DNA from: Thermoanaerobaculia bacterium
GTDB taxonomy: Bacteria; Acidobacteriota; Thermoanaerobaculia; UBA5066
Direction: 5' to 3'
NCBI GenBank assembly: GCA_022071945.1
Contig: JAJVIN010000028.1
Coordinates: forward strand, 1 to 64,000
DNA: 64,000 nucleotides
Shown here: piece by piece, positions 50,978 through 59,590 of the stretch
How the letters are laid out: the number at the start of each line of letters is the position of its first letter
Numbering within the stretch: position 1 is the stretch's first letter
Notes under the pieces: model-generated
Database searches by the model: none
The model's input: the letters and a program-made list of their open reading frames with translations, nothing else
What the model was told of the DNA's origin: nothing
Position numbers and translations under genes: made by a program

Positions 50978-51081
50978 CTCCTGATCCTCCTTGTGGCTGG
51001 GATTTCATCAGAAGACGGGTCCGTCATCAATGGTTGCCTGGGTTGCCTGCCGGAGCCCGAGGTGGAGGGACGCTCAACGAT

Positions 51082-51106
51082 AAAGGGGCCCGGTGAGGGC
51101 CCCTTT
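51082..51106 (-). terminator. Rho-independent terminator of ilvE
   Basis: AAAGGGGCCC and GGGCCCCTTT form a perfect 10-bp stem with a 5-base loop, 28 bases past the ilvE stop. On the minus strand the stem ends in TTTATCGTT, a short U-tract. Confidence 0.8.
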
Positions 51107-51134
51107 CGTGGGATTCGGGACAGACTCCGAGGGC

Positions 51135-52073
51135 TCATGCCGGAACGGGCGCCTGGACGGGAGTCAGCCAGGAGTACCTGTCGGGAACCTTCCCGCTGAC
51201 GATGTCGAAGAAGGCGGTCTGCAGCTTTTCGGTGATCGGCCCCCGGCTTCCACACCCGACCTGGATCCTGTCGACCGAGCGGATGGGAGTGACTTCCGCG
51301 GCCGTGCCCGTGAAGAAGAGCTCGTCTGCCGCGTAGAGCATTTCTCTCGGGATGGTCTTCTCCTCGATGCGGATACCGAGCTCCCGGGCGAGCTGGATGA
51401 TCGTCAGGCGCGTGATGCCGGGAAGAGTCGAGGAAGCCAGCGGCGGAGTGTAGAGCCGTCCCTTCCACACGACGAACAGGTTCTCACCGGACCCTTCCGA
51501 GATGCGGCCCGTGTCATCGAGTGCGATTCCCTCGTCGTAGCCGTTCGTGATGGCCTCCATCTTGATGAGCTGGCTGTTGGCATAGTTCGCTGTTGCCTTG
51601 GCCATTGCCGGCATGGAGTTGGCCGCGATGCGCATCCAGGAAGAGCAGCACACGTCGACTCCCCTCTCCAGCGCCTCGGCTCCGAGGTAGCGGCCCCACT
51701 TGTAGCAGCCAATCATGACATCCACCGGGTTCGGGAACGGGTTGACGCCGAGGGTGCCATACCCGCGAAAGACCAGAGGACGGATGTAGCACTCCGGAAA
51801 GTCGTTCGCCCGGATGGTCTCCAGGACCGCGTCACGCAGCTGGGGAAGCGTGAAGGGGATCTGCATCCGGTACATCTTCGCGGACCAGATCAGCCGGTCG
51901 ATGTGCTCGTCGAGGCGGAACACTTCCGGACCTCGCGTGGTCTTGTAACAGCGGGCCCCTTCGAAAACTCCGGACCCGTAATGAAGTGCATGGGTGAAGA
52001 CATGGATCTTGGCGTCGGCGAAGTCGACCAACTTGCCGTTCATCCAGATTTTCTTGACGTCGTCGAAGCTCAT
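51135..52073 (-). CDS. ilvE: Branched-chain amino acid aminotransferase
   Basis: PLP fold-type IV aminotransferase that makes Leu, Ile and Val from their keto acids. The 312-residue protein has KIWMNGKLVDFADAKIHVFTHALHYGSGVFEGARCY (in pieces, 8-43), YIRPLVFRGYGTLGVNP near 96-112, the PLP lysine in MPAMAKATANYANSQLIKMEA near 153-173, and ISEGSGENLFVVWKG near 190-204. ATG 52073 has CCGGAGG 6 bases upstream; a TTG five codons earlier is less likely. It is the last gene after rsmE, 61 bases away, and has its own terminator. Confidence 0.95.
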   Translation of the reverse strand: MSFDDVKKIWMNGKLVDFADAKIHVFTHALHYGSGVFEGARCYKTTRGPEVFRLDEHIDRLIWSAKMYRMQIPFTLPQLRDAVLETIRANDFPECYIRPLVFRGYGTLGVNPFPNPVDVMIGCYKWGRYLGAEALERGVDVCCSSWMRIAANSMPAMAKATANYANSQLIKMEAITNGYDEGIALDDTGRISEGSGENLFVVWKGRLYTPPLASSTLPGITRLTIIQLARELGIRIEEKTIPREMLYAADELFFTGTAAEVTPIRSVDRIQVGCGSRGPITEKLQTAFFDIVSGKVPDRYSWLTPVQAPVPA

Positions 52074-52134
52074 GGACGCCTCCGGCAAAGATGGTAGCCG
52101 AAATCAGACGGGCAAATCGCTCGAATCCGGCAGC

Positions 52135-52839
52135 TCACCTGACCAAGTGAGAAAGTGCCGCGACCACGGCCGTCTCGACCCGCAAGACCCTCGGTCCCAA
52201 GGAGAAAACGCGTACCCGCTCCGCCTCGAAGACCGAGAGCTCCGCAGGGCTGAACCCTCCCTCGGGACCGACGAAGAGAGAGAGATTCCGTTCGAGCTCC
52301 GACGGCGGCTGGAGCCTCGGCGCTCCCGGGGCGGCGACAAAGGGGACCCCGGGCGCCAGAGCCAGAGCTTCCCTCAAGCTGATGGGGCCCTCGACGATGG
52401 GCAGGACCGTCCGGCGGCACTGCTTCATCGCCTCGGCCGCGATCCTCCTCAGCCTCGGCATCCTCGAGGCTGTCGATTCGTGATGTCCACGCTGGGTCCG
52501 CTCGAGGCTCACGATGTAAAAGCCCGCCGCGCCGCACTCGGTCCCCTTTTCCACCGCCCACTCGATCCGGGAGGGTTCCGAGTTCCCCAGAAAGACGAGG
52601 ACACGCGACGCGGGCTCACCCTCTCCCTCGACGACCCTCTCGACCGCGACCGACTCCCCCCCTTCGTCGAGGACGCCGATCGCAAGATGACCTTTCCCGT
52701 CCAAGAGCCCCGCCGGCTCGCCCGGCAAGAGCCGCTTGCTCCTCACGTGGCGCGTCTCGGAAGCAGGCAGGCTCACGGCGCGGCCCGGTGAAAACGGCTC
52801 ATTCGGAACGAAGAAAAGAGGGATCTCCCTGCTGGTCAC
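52135..52839 (-). CDS. rsmE: 16S rRNA (uracil-1498-N3)-methyltransferase
   Basis: SPOUT-family methyltransferase that modifies U1498 in the 16S rRNA decoding region. The 234-residue protein has an N-terminal PUA-like part (REIPLFFVPNEPF, ETRHVRSKRLLPGEPAGLLDG), then EWAVEKGTECGAAGFYIVSLERTQ, RIAAEAMKQCRRTVLP, and the knotted SAM site LFVGPEGGFSPAELSVFE with LGPRVLRVETA. The frame continues upstream inside prmA, but the GTG at 52839 overlapping the prmA stop as GTGA gives the correct family length. Confidence 0.94.
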   Translation of the reverse strand: MTSREIPLFFVPNEPFSPGRAVSLPASETRHVRSKRLLPGEPAGLLDGKGHLAIGVLDEGGESVAVERVVEGEGEPASRVLVFLGNSEPSRIEWAVEKGTECGAAGFYIVSLERTQRGHHESTASRMPRLRRIAAEAMKQCRRTVLPIVEGPISLREALALAPGVPFVAAPGAPRLQPPSELERNLSLFVGPEGGFSPAELSVFEAERVRVFSLGPRVLRVETAVVAALSHLVR

Positions 52840-53678
52840 GTCCTCGCGCCTCGTTTCCGGCTCGCGGTGGCGAGCCACTCGTTCTCCTTCAGCAGGAGGA
52901 ACACCTCGAATCCGGCCCGCGAGAGCTCCACGACGAAGGACTCCTCGGCCTCGGCGAGTTGCCCGGACGTCAGAAGGAGCCCCCCGGGCTTGAGGATCCG
53001 CGCCAGATCCGGCACCAGCGGCAGCACTTCCTCGCGCAGCATGTTCGCGACCACGAGGTCCGCCCAGGGAGCGACGGCGGAGAGGGCGGCGGTGCTGCCA
53101 GCGAACGGCAGGACACCGGCAATGCCATTCGAGGCCGCGTGCTCCCTGACGGCCAGGGCCGCGTCGCAATCGATGTCGAAGGCCACGACCCGCGCTGCCC
53201 CCTCGAGCCGGGCGACGAATCCCAGGGTCCCGGCTCCACAGCCCGCGTCCACGACGGTGAGACCCGCGACGGACAGCCTCTGGAGGAGGCGAACCGCCAG
53301 CCGGGTGGACTCGTGAGAGGCCGTGCCAAAAGCCCTCGCGGCCGGCAGGTAGATCCGGCGGCGCCTTCCCGGGGGGGACGCTCGCTCGCCCTCGTGCGGG
53401 TCGAAGAGATACCGGCCCGCCGCCACGGCCTTCCTCAGCGCCGCCGACTCCTCGAGCCAGTCCCTCTCGGGCTCGTCTCTCTCGGCCATGATCTCGATGT
53501 CTTTCGACAGGAGGGCGCCGCGAGCGTCATCGGCCTCGGTCCCGTCCACCCAGAGCGTCACGGTCCCGTCGGGTTGGGACATCCAGGAGACGGAGAGGTC
53601 CTCGAGCGCCTCCATGAGGAGGGTGTCGAAATCCCCTGCGGCCCGGCAGGGAGCGAGGGTGAACTGCCGGACCGCCAC
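52836..53678 (-). CDS. prmA: Ribosomal protein L11 methyltransferase
   Basis: SAM-dependent enzyme that methylates ribosomal protein L11. The 280-residue protein has the substrate-binding N-domain (DDARGALLSKDIEIMAERDEPERDW), then AARAFGTASHESTRLAVRLLQ (family AFGTGxHxTTxLxL), motif I VVDAGCGAGTLGFVARLEG near 157-175 and VVANMLREEVLPLVPDLARIL near 213-233. The GTG start at 53678 has GGAGG about 6 bases upstream and lies 9 bases after dnaJ. The order dnaJ-prmA-rsmE matches many Firmicutes. Confidence 0.92.
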   Translation of the reverse strand: MAVRQFTLAPCRAAGDFDTLLMEALEDLSVSWMSQPDGTVTLWVDGTEADDARGALLSKDIEIMAERDEPERDWLEESAALRKAVAAGRYLFDPHEGERASPPGRRRRIYLPAARAFGTASHESTRLAVRLLQRLSVAGLTVVDAGCGAGTLGFVARLEGAARVVAFDIDCDAALAVREHAASNGIAGVLPFAGSTAALSAVAPWADLVVANMLREEVLPLVPDLARILKPGGLLLTSGQLAEAEESFVVELSRAGFEVFLLLKENEWLATASRKRGART

Positions 53679-53687
53679 GTCTGCCTC

Positions 53688-54803
53688 CTAGTTGGAGAAG
53701 AACTCCCGGATTCGTTCGATGAAGGACTTCTCTTCCTTGTTCGGCGGCGCGGCATCGGTCCCGAACGCCTCGGCGAGCTGCTCGATCGCTTCTCTCTGGG
53801 CGGAGGTGAGCTTCTTGGGAACGCGGATCGTCACGACCACGTGCTCGTCTCCCCGGCCCCGCCCGTCCACCCGCGTGACGCCTTTACCCTTCAGGGTGAA
53901 GACCTTGCCGGCCGCGGTCGCGGGTGGGATGTCGATCGTCGTCTCCCCCTCGAGGGTCGGGACGGTGACGGTTCCGCCCAGGACGGCGGTCGGAAACGGG
54001 ATGGCCCACGTCAGGATCAAGTCGACGCCTTCGCGGCGGAAGTGCTCGTGCGGTTCGACCGCCAGGACGACGTAGAGATCCCCGGGCGGCCCCCCCGCGC
54101 GCCCGAAGTTCCCGTCGCCGGAAAGCCTCACGCGCGTCCCCTCGTCGACGCCCGCCGGGATCCTGATCGTGAGCGTCCGGTCGCGGGGGACCCGTCCGTC
54201 CCCGCGGCACTCCGCGCACGGATTCCGGACCTTCTCTCCGCTTCCCTCGCAATCGGGACACGGCCGCTCGAGCGCGAAGAAGCCCTGCCGGAACTGGACC
54301 CGTCCCCGTCCCCGGCACGTCGGACACGCCACGGTCGACTCGCCTTCCTTCGAACCGGTCCCCCGGCAGGAGTCGCAGCGCTCGAAGCGCCGGATCTTGA
54401 GGTTCTTCTCGGCGCCGAAGGCGGCTTCCTCGAAGGTCAGGCTCAAGTCGGCCTTCAGATCCTCGCCTTGCCGGCGGCGTCCTCTCCGGCCCGAATCGCC
54501 GAAGCCGAACCCGAAGAAGTCACCGAGGATATCGGCGAAATCGCTGAAGGTGACCGGGTCGAAGCCGCCGGGACCGGCGGCTCCCTGAACCCCTTCGGGT
54601 CCGAACCGGTCGTACCGGGCCCGCTTCTCGGCGTCCGAAAGGACGGAGTAGGCCTCAGCGCCGGCCTTGAACTTCTCCTCCGCTTCCTTGTTCCCCGGGT
54701 TGCGGTCCGGGTGGTACTTGAGGGCAAACTTCCGGTAGGCAGACTTGATGGTGTCGGGGTCGGCATCCTTGCTGACGCCCAGAATCTCGTAGTAGTCCTG
54801 CAC
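53688..54803 (-). CDS. dnaJ: Chaperone DnaJ
   Basis: Hsp40 co-chaperone that stimulates DnaK ATPase and delivers substrates. The 371-residue protein has the J domain ([32 protein letters not shown] in pieces, HPD near 32-34), a short Gly/Phe region (DFFGFGFGD), four zinc CxxCxGxG repeats ([32 protein letters not shown]) and the C-terminal substrate domain. All key residues are present. It lies 76 bases after dnaK, with a hairpin between. Confidence 0.96.
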   Translation of the reverse strand: MQDYYEILGVSKDADPDTIKSAYRKFALKYHPDRNPGNKEAEEKFKAGAEAYSVLSDAEKRARYDRFGPEGVQGAAGPGGFDPVTFSDFADILGDFFGFGFGDSGRRGRRRQGEDLKADLSLTFEEAAFGAEKNLKIRRFERCDSCRGTGSKEGESTVACPTCRGRGRVQFRQGFFALERPCPDCEGSGEKVRNPCAECRGDGRVPRDRTLTIRIPAGVDEGTRVRLSGDGNFGRAGGPPGDLYVVLAVEPHEHFRREGVDLILTWAIPFPTAVLGGTVTVPTLEGETTIDIPPATAAGKVFTLKGKGVTRVDGRGRGDEHVVVTIRVPKKLTSAQREAIEQLAEAFGTDAAPPNKEEKSFIERIREFFSN

Positions 54804-54837
54804 GGTTTCCTGTCTTTGGGGGGATGGGCCCGCCTCG

Positions 54838-54871
54838 AGCTCCCCCGGAGGAGAGGGTCTCCGGAGGGGCT
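54838..54871 (-). promoter_or_regulatory. Hairpin in the dnaK-dnaJ spacer
   Basis: Two 13-base arms (54838-54850 and 54859-54871, two mismatches, 8-base loop) occupy half of the 76-base spacer, starting 8 bases after the dnaK stop. It has no T run in the direction of dnaJ transcription, so it may lower dnaJ expression or stabilise the dnaK mRNA end. Confidence 0.5.
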
Positions 54872-54879
54872 CTTTTGGG

Positions 54880-56694
54880 CTAGTCCTTCTTTTCCTTGTA
54901 GAGCATGGCGTGCATCAGGATTTTCTGCACGCCCTGCATGTCCAGGAGCGCGTTGTCGACCTCGCCCCTTTCCTCGGCCGTCATCACTTCGCGGGCGTGC
55001 TGGAGGGTCTTGGTGACGCGGTCGCGCTCGTCCTCCTGCAGGAGGTTCCCGAACTCCCGGAAGGTCCGGTCGTTGGCCGTGATGAGGCCCTCGAGCTTGT
55101 TCTTCAGCTGCCGGATCTCCTTGCGCTTTGTGTCCGCCTGCTTATTGATCTCGGCCTCGGCGATGATCTTGTCGATCTCGTCGCGGGAGAGGCCGCCCGC
55201 CGGGTTGATCTGCATGCCCTGGGCGCGTCCGGTCGCCATGTCGCGCGCCGACACGTTCACGATCCCGGAGGAGTCGATGGCGAACGTGACCTCGATCTGC
55301 GGGACCCCTCGCGGAGCGGGGGGGATGCCGACGAGCTGGAACTTCCCGAGGGACTTGTTCTCACGGGCGATCTCGCGCTCGCCTTGCAGGACGTGGATCT
55401 CGACGATGCTCTGGTTGTCGGAGACCGTCGTGAACACCTGGGTGTTCTTCGTCGGGATCGTGGAGTTGCGCTCGATCAGCTTGACGAAGAGGCCACCGTG
55501 CGTCTCGACGCCGAGTGAGAGCGGGGTGACGTCGAGCAGGACGATGTCCTTGATCTCGCCGCGCAGAACGCCGGCCTGAACGGCCGCGCCGACGGCCACG
55601 ACCTCGTCCGGATTGATCGACCGGCTCGCGGCCTTGCCGAAGATGGTCTGCACCATCTGCTGGACGCGGGGCGTCCTCGTCTGGCCCCCCACCAGGATGA
55701 CGGTGTCGATCTTGTCGGGCGTCAGGCCGGCCGCCTCGAGGGCGTTCCTGCAGGGTCCGGCGGTCCGCTGGACGAGAGGCTCCACGAGAGACTCGAAGTG
55801 GTCGCGCGTCAGGACGGTGTTGATGTGCTTGGGACCCGTCGCGTCGGAGGCGATGAAGGGGAGCGCGATCGTCGTCTCGGTGGCGGTCGACAGTTCGCAC
55901 TTCGCCTTCTCGGCCCCCTCCTTCAGACGCTGCAGGGCGAGACGGTCCTGCCTGAGGTCGATCCCCGTGGTCCTGAGGAAGTCCGACAGGAGCCAGTCCA
56001 TGATGGCCCGGTCGAAGTCCTCGCCGCCCAGGAACGTGTCGCCCGAGGTCGAGAGGACCTCGAACATCCCGTTGTCGATCCTGAGGATCGAGATATCGAA
56101 CGTCCCCCCGCCGAGGTCGTAGACGGCGATCGTCTCGTTCTTCTTCTTCTCGAGGCCGTAGGCGAGAGAGGCCGCCGTCGGCTCGTTGATGATGCGGAGG
56201 ACCTCGAGTCCCGCGATCCGGCCCGCGTCACGCGTGGCCTGCCGCTGCGAGTCGTCGAAGTAGGCCGGGACCGTGATGATGGCCTCCCGGATCTCTTCTC
56301 CCAGGGTCTCCTCGCAGAATTCCTTGATCTCTCGCAGGACGAAGGCCGCGATCTCCTCGGGCGCGTAGTCGCGGTCGCGGATCCGGATCCGCACGTCTCC
56401 ATTGGCCGCCGAGACGATCGGATAGGAGAGGTGATCCTTGGCGTGGCGGACCTCGGCGTCTTCCCACTTCCGGCCGATCAGCCGCTTGACCGCGTAGATG
56501 GTCTGCGTCGGGTTCGTGATGGCCTGGCGTTTGGCGATCTGGCCGACGAGGCGTTCCCCATCCTCCGTGAAGGCCACGATGGAGGGAGTGGTCCGGGCGC
56601 CCTCGCGGTTCGTGATGACCTGCGGTTCGCCCACCTCGATCACGGAGGCGCAAGAGTTCGTGGTGCCGAGATCGATTCCCAAGACCTTTCCCAC
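54880..56694 (-). CDS. dnaK: Chaperone DnaK (Hsp70)
   Basis: ATP-driven Hsp70 chaperone. The 604-residue protein has [10 protein letters not shown] at 6-15, [15 protein letters not shown] near 145-159, [10 protein letters not shown] near 174-183, [13 protein letters not shown] near 195-207, [14 protein letters not shown] near 332-345 and the substrate-binding segment [13 protein letters not shown]. It is about 30 residues shorter than typical DnaK: the disordered acidic tail and terminal EEVD-like end are missing, and the protein stops at YKEKKD just after the helical lid. It lies 3 bases after grpE. Confidence 0.96.
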   Translation of the reverse strand: MGKVLGIDLGTTNSCASVIEVGEPQVITNREGARTTPSIVAFTEDGERLVGQIAKRQAITNPTQTIYAVKRLIGRKWEDAEVRHAKDHLSYPIVSAANGDVRIRIRDRDYAPEEIAAFVLREIKEFCEETLGEEIREAIITVPAYFDDSQRQATRDAGRIAGLEVLRIINEPTAASLAYGLEKKKNETIAVYDLGGGTFDISILRIDNGMFEVLSTSGDTFLGGEDFDRAIMDWLLSDFLRTTGIDLRQDRLALQRLKEGAEKAKCELSTATETTIALPFIASDATGPKHINTVLTRDHFESLVEPLVQRTAGPCRNALEAAGLTPDKIDTVILVGGQTRTPRVQQMVQTIFGKAASRSINPDEVVAVGAAVQAGVLRGEIKDIVLLDVTPLSLGVETHGGLFVKLIERNSTIPTKNTQVFTTVSDNQSIVEIHVLQGEREIARENKSLGKFQLVGIPPAPRGVPQIEVTFAIDSSGIVNVSARDMATGRAQGMQINPAGGLSRDEIDKIIAEAEINKQADTKRKEIRQLKNKLEGLITANDRTFREFGNLLQEDERDRVTKTLQHAREVMTAEERGEVDNALLDMQGVQKILMHAMLYKEKKD

Positions 56695-56697
56695 GGC

Positions 56698-57513
56698 TCA
56701 CTCCTCTCGGCTGGCCGGAGTACCGGCGGACGAATCATCGGCGGGATGGGAGAGCGCAGCCGAGACCTTCACCATCGCGGGCCTGAGCAGGCGGTCGTTG
56801 AGGATGTAGCCCCTCTGGAGGACGGAGACCACCGTGCCGGGGGGAACGGCATCCGTCTCTTCCCTCATCACGGCCTCGTGAAAGTTCGGATTGAAGGCCT
56901 GGCCCTCGGCCAGAACCTCGACGAGCCCCATTCGCTTCAGGGTGTCGGCGAGCTGCCGGGAGATCATCTGGATCCCGAGCTTGAAGTCGGCGAGCGGCCC
57001 CTCGGGGACCGTTCCGGCGTGCTGCATGGCCCGCTCGAAGTTGTCCAGGACGGGCAAGAGCTCTCTGAAGAAGTCGCAGAGGGCGTACTTCAAGTAGTCG
57101 CTCTTGTCCTTCTCGGTTCGCCTCTTGAGGTTCTCGAAATCCGCCGCCTTCCTGATGGCGGCCTCTCTCAGCCGGCCCGTCTCTTCCTCCGCGAGGATCG
57201 TTCGCTCCTTCTCCTCGAGGAGGAGGGCCTCGAGCTCTTTGACCCGCGCCTCCAGCGTCGCCGCGTGGGGAACCTCCTGGGGCGGGGTCCCGGGCTCGAT
57301 TCCCATCTCCACTTCCTCGGTGAGCTCCACTTCGATGGGGGCCGGAGCCAGAGAGGCAGACCGTGGAGCCTCCTCCCGGCGATGACGCTCTTCCACCGCC
57401 GCGACGGCCTTCTCGGCGTCGGCCAGCGCCCTGGCCAGGTCGTCCCCGCTCGTCTCGTCGAGGTACAAGATGTTCTCGTCCGACGAGCCGGATCGCCTCT
57501 TGTCGTTGCTCAA
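56698..57513 (-). CDS. grpE: Nucleotide exchange factor GrpE
   Basis: DnaK nucleotide-exchange factor. The 271-residue protein has an unusually long, acidic and Pro/Ala-rich N-terminal part (about 1-95), the dimerising coiled coil (VKELEALLLEEKERTILAEE in pieces, REAAIRKAADFENLKRRTEKDKSDY) and the beta-wing domain (GLVEVLAEGQAFNPNFHEAVMRE, GTVVSVLQRGYILNDRLLRPAMVKVS). Family members are usually 180-230 residues. The start is TTG, overlapping the hrcA stop as TTGA, with AAGGAGG about 9 bases upstream; the longer open frame upstream is antisense-like. Confidence 0.93.
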   Translation of the reverse strand: MSNDKRRSGSSDENILYLDETSGDDLARALADAEKAVAAVEERHRREEAPRSASLAPAPIEVELTEEVEMGIEPGTPPQEVPHAATLEARVKELEALLLEEKERTILAEEETGRLREAAIRKAADFENLKRRTEKDKSDYLKYALCDFFRELLPVLDNFERAMQHAGTVPEGPLADFKLGIQMISRQLADTLKRMGLVEVLAEGQAFNPNFHEAVMREETDAVPPGTVVSVLQRGYILNDRLLRPAMVKVSAALSHPADDSSAGTPASREE

Positions 57514-58571
57514 GATCCTTCCTCCTTCAGCCGTCTCGTGAGAACCCGGCTGACCTCCTCCACCATGGGCACGATTCGAGCATATTCCATTCGCCGTGGG
57601 CCGATGACGCCGATGGCTCCGAGGATCCTCGAGCCGGTTCCGTAGGCCGCGGCGACGATCGAGCTGTTGGTCTCGCGCGTGAACGAGCTCTCCGACCCGA
57701 TGACGACCGACAGGCCCGGCTGCATCAGGCAGTCGGACAGGAGCCTCACGAGGCGCGCCTTCTCGTCCAGGGCCCGGAACATCCGGCGCAGCGCTTCGAG
57801 ATCCTTCCCGAACTCCGGCTTCTCGAGCATCGTCTCGGTTCCCTCGACGATGACCTCGCCCTCTCCCCCCGGTTCCGGTTCGGAGAAGGCTCTCCTTCCC
57901 AGCTCGAGGGCCTTTCTGAGCGCCTCGTCGAAGAGCACCTTTTCTTCCATGAGGCCCGTCAGAAGGAGCTGCTGGATCTCGCTGAGCGTCTTGCCCGCGA
58001 AGTCGGCCGTCAGCCGGCGAGAAATCGACTCGAGGTCGGGCCCCGTGTAGTCCTCCGAGGTCTCGATCAGGCGCGTGTCGACGAGGCCAGTGTCGGAAAC
58101 CTGGACCACCAGGACTTTTGCCTCCGCGACTCTCGTCAGATGAACCGACTGGAGAACGAAGCGCGCGGAGTCCGGCGCCGAGACGACGGCCACCTCCCCC
58201 GTCATCCGCGACAGGACGCGCGAAGCCGTATGCAGGAACTTGTCGAGTTCTCCCGGCTCGGACTCGACCTCTGTCGTGATCGCCTTCTTTTCCTCGGGGC
58301 TCGGAGCCGTCACCGTCATCAGCTCGTTCACGAACGTCCGGTAGCCGAGATCGGTCGGCACCCTTCCGGCGGAGACGTGCGGGTGCGTCAGGAAGCCGAG
58401 GTCCTCGAGGTCGGCCATCGCGTTTCTCAGGGACGCGGGCGACAGATCGAACCGCCCGCCCTTGGTCAGCTGGCGGGAAGAGACGGGCACCGCGCTGCGG
58501 ATGTAAGCGACCACGACGGATGCCAGGACATCCCTCGAGCGCGGATCCAGCACGCTTGCCTTCGGCCCCAT
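57510..58571 (-). CDS. hrcA: Heat-inducible transcription repressor HrcA
   Basis: Repressor that binds CIRCE operators in front of heat-shock operons and depends on GroEL for activity. The 353-residue protein has the winged-helix N-terminus (SRDVLASVVVAYIRSAVPVSSRQL, LSPASLRNAMADLEDLGFLTHPHVSAGRVPTDLGYR in pieces) and the C-terminal GAF-like part (SLVVIGSES-like SVVIGSESSFTRETNSSIVAAAYGTGSR, GAIGVIGPRRMEYARIVPMVE). It heads the seven-gene operon hrcA-grpE-dnaK-dnaJ-prmA-rsmE-ilvE. No CIRCE inverted repeat (TTAGCACTC-N9-GAGTGCTAA) is visible in the 114 bases before it. Confidence 0.95.
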   Translation of the reverse strand: MGPKASVLDPRSRDVLASVVVAYIRSAVPVSSRQLTKGGRFDLSPASLRNAMADLEDLGFLTHPHVSAGRVPTDLGYRTFVNELMTVTAPSPEEKKAITTEVESEPGELDKFLHTASRVLSRMTGEVAVVSAPDSARFVLQSVHLTRVAEAKVLVVQVSDTGLVDTRLIETSEDYTGPDLESISRRLTADFAGKTLSEIQQLLLTGLMEEKVLFDEALRKALELGRRAFSEPEPGGEGEVIVEGTETMLEKPEFGKDLEALRRMFRALDEKARLVRLLSDCLMQPGLSVVIGSESSFTRETNSSIVAAAYGTGSRILGAIGVIGPRRMEYARIVPMVEEVSRVLTRRLKEEGS

Positions 58572-58685
58572 CTCCCTTCACCCCCCGGCTGGCTCCCTTC
58601 CAGGCACCCAACCCTTCTCTCCGCGAGGCCCTGTAAAGGGGACTATCCTGAACGAGCCCGCGAAGGAACCCAGAGAGAACTCTTT

Positions 58686-59489
58686 ATGTTAACAAACCAC
58701 CGTTGCGAGCCTTCGTCGGTCGCCATCCTGGGCCGGAGCCGCGCCGGCAGGGCCCTGTTCGCCGCGCTGATTCAAGCGGGGTCCCCGGTCTCCCTGATCC
58801 CGGCGCGCCGGACCCTCCGATCATCCTCCCTGCCCCGGCCTCTCGTGTCAGCCGAAGTCCTGGTCTTGGCGCTTCCCGACAGGTTCCTGTCGATGGCGGC
58901 GGCAGAGATCGCGCGGAGGATCCCCGGGGCCCGTGCCTCGGTCCTCCACCTCTCGGGAGCGCTCGACCACACCGTGCTGCTCCCGTTCGTCCCCACGGGC
59001 CGCTCGGTGGCGAGCTGCCACCCCATCCAGACCCTCAGGGGCGAGACGGATGCAGGGTCCCTGTTCTCGGGCGTGACGTTCGGCATCGAGGGCCAGCCAC
59101 CGGCCCGCCGCCGCGCGGCGGCCCTCGTCAGACGCCTCGGCGGGGTTTCCGCAACCGTCGCCCCCGGCACCAAGGCTCTCTACCACCTCGCGGCTTCACT
59201 CGCTTCGAACGCGACGGTTGCCCTCGCGGGGCTCGCGGAAGACCTCCTGCGCCAGACTGGTTTCAGCCAGGGCTCCGCGAGGCGGGCCCTCGCTCCCCTG
59301 ATGAGGAGGAGTCTCGAGAATGCACTCGAAGCGGGGCCGAGACGGGCCCTCACCGGTCCGGTCGCCCGGGGAGACTTGGCGACCCTGAAGCGGCACCGGG
59401 ACGCCCTCTCCGCGGCGGATCCGGCTCTCGTCCCGCTCCTCGACGCGCTCGTTCACCTGCAGCGCCGCCTCCTGGAAAAGGGTCCCTGA
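58686..59489 (+). CDS. Rossmann-fold / DUF2520 protein
   Basis: 267-residue protein of the DUF2520 family, related to F420/NADP-dependent and ketopantoate-type reductases. N-terminal Rossmann strand VAILGRSRAGRALFAALIQAG at 12-32, VLVLALPDRFL near 58-68, VLHLSGALDHTVL, SCHPIQTLRG near 116-125, YHLAASLASNATVALAGLAE near 160-179 and the hallmark ALTGPVARGDLATLKRH near 220-236. Function in this family is unsettled. ATG 58686 is inside a TTTATGTTAACAAAC stretch with only a weak ribosome site; the gene is divergent from hrcA. Confidence 0.85.
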   Translation: MLTNHRCEPSSVAILGRSRAGRALFAALIQAGSPVSLIPARRTLRSSSLPRPLVSAEVLVLALPDRFLSMAAAEIARRIPGARASVLHLSGALDHTVLLPFVPTGRSVASCHPIQTLRGETDAGSLFSGVTFGIEGQPPARRRAAALVRRLGGVSATVAPGTKALYHLAASLASNATVALAGLAEDLLRQTGFSQGSARRALAPLMRRSLENALEAGPRRALTGPVARGDLATLKRHRDALSAADPALVPLLDALVHLQRRLLEKGP

Positions 59490-59540
59490 GGCTCTCTCGG
59501 GATCGTGCAGGGGGAAATTCCCTCCTGGCGGGTCCCTCGG

Positions 59541-59549
59541 TGCTAACAT
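59541..59549 (+). promoter_or_regulatory. Extended -10 promoter element (TGCTAACAT) before mglA
   Basis: TGC-TAACAT is an extended -10 (TGn motif plus TAACAT) 41 bases before the mglA ATG. No -35 match is needed for this promoter type and none is clear. Confidence 0.5.
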
Positions 59550-59590
59550 TCACATCCCAGTCTCTTCGAGACAGGACGGGCGAAGGATCG

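Noticed and set aside
58600-58690. CIRCE operator upstream of hrcA
   Set aside because: No match to either half of TTAGCACTC-N9-GAGTGCTAA on either strand.
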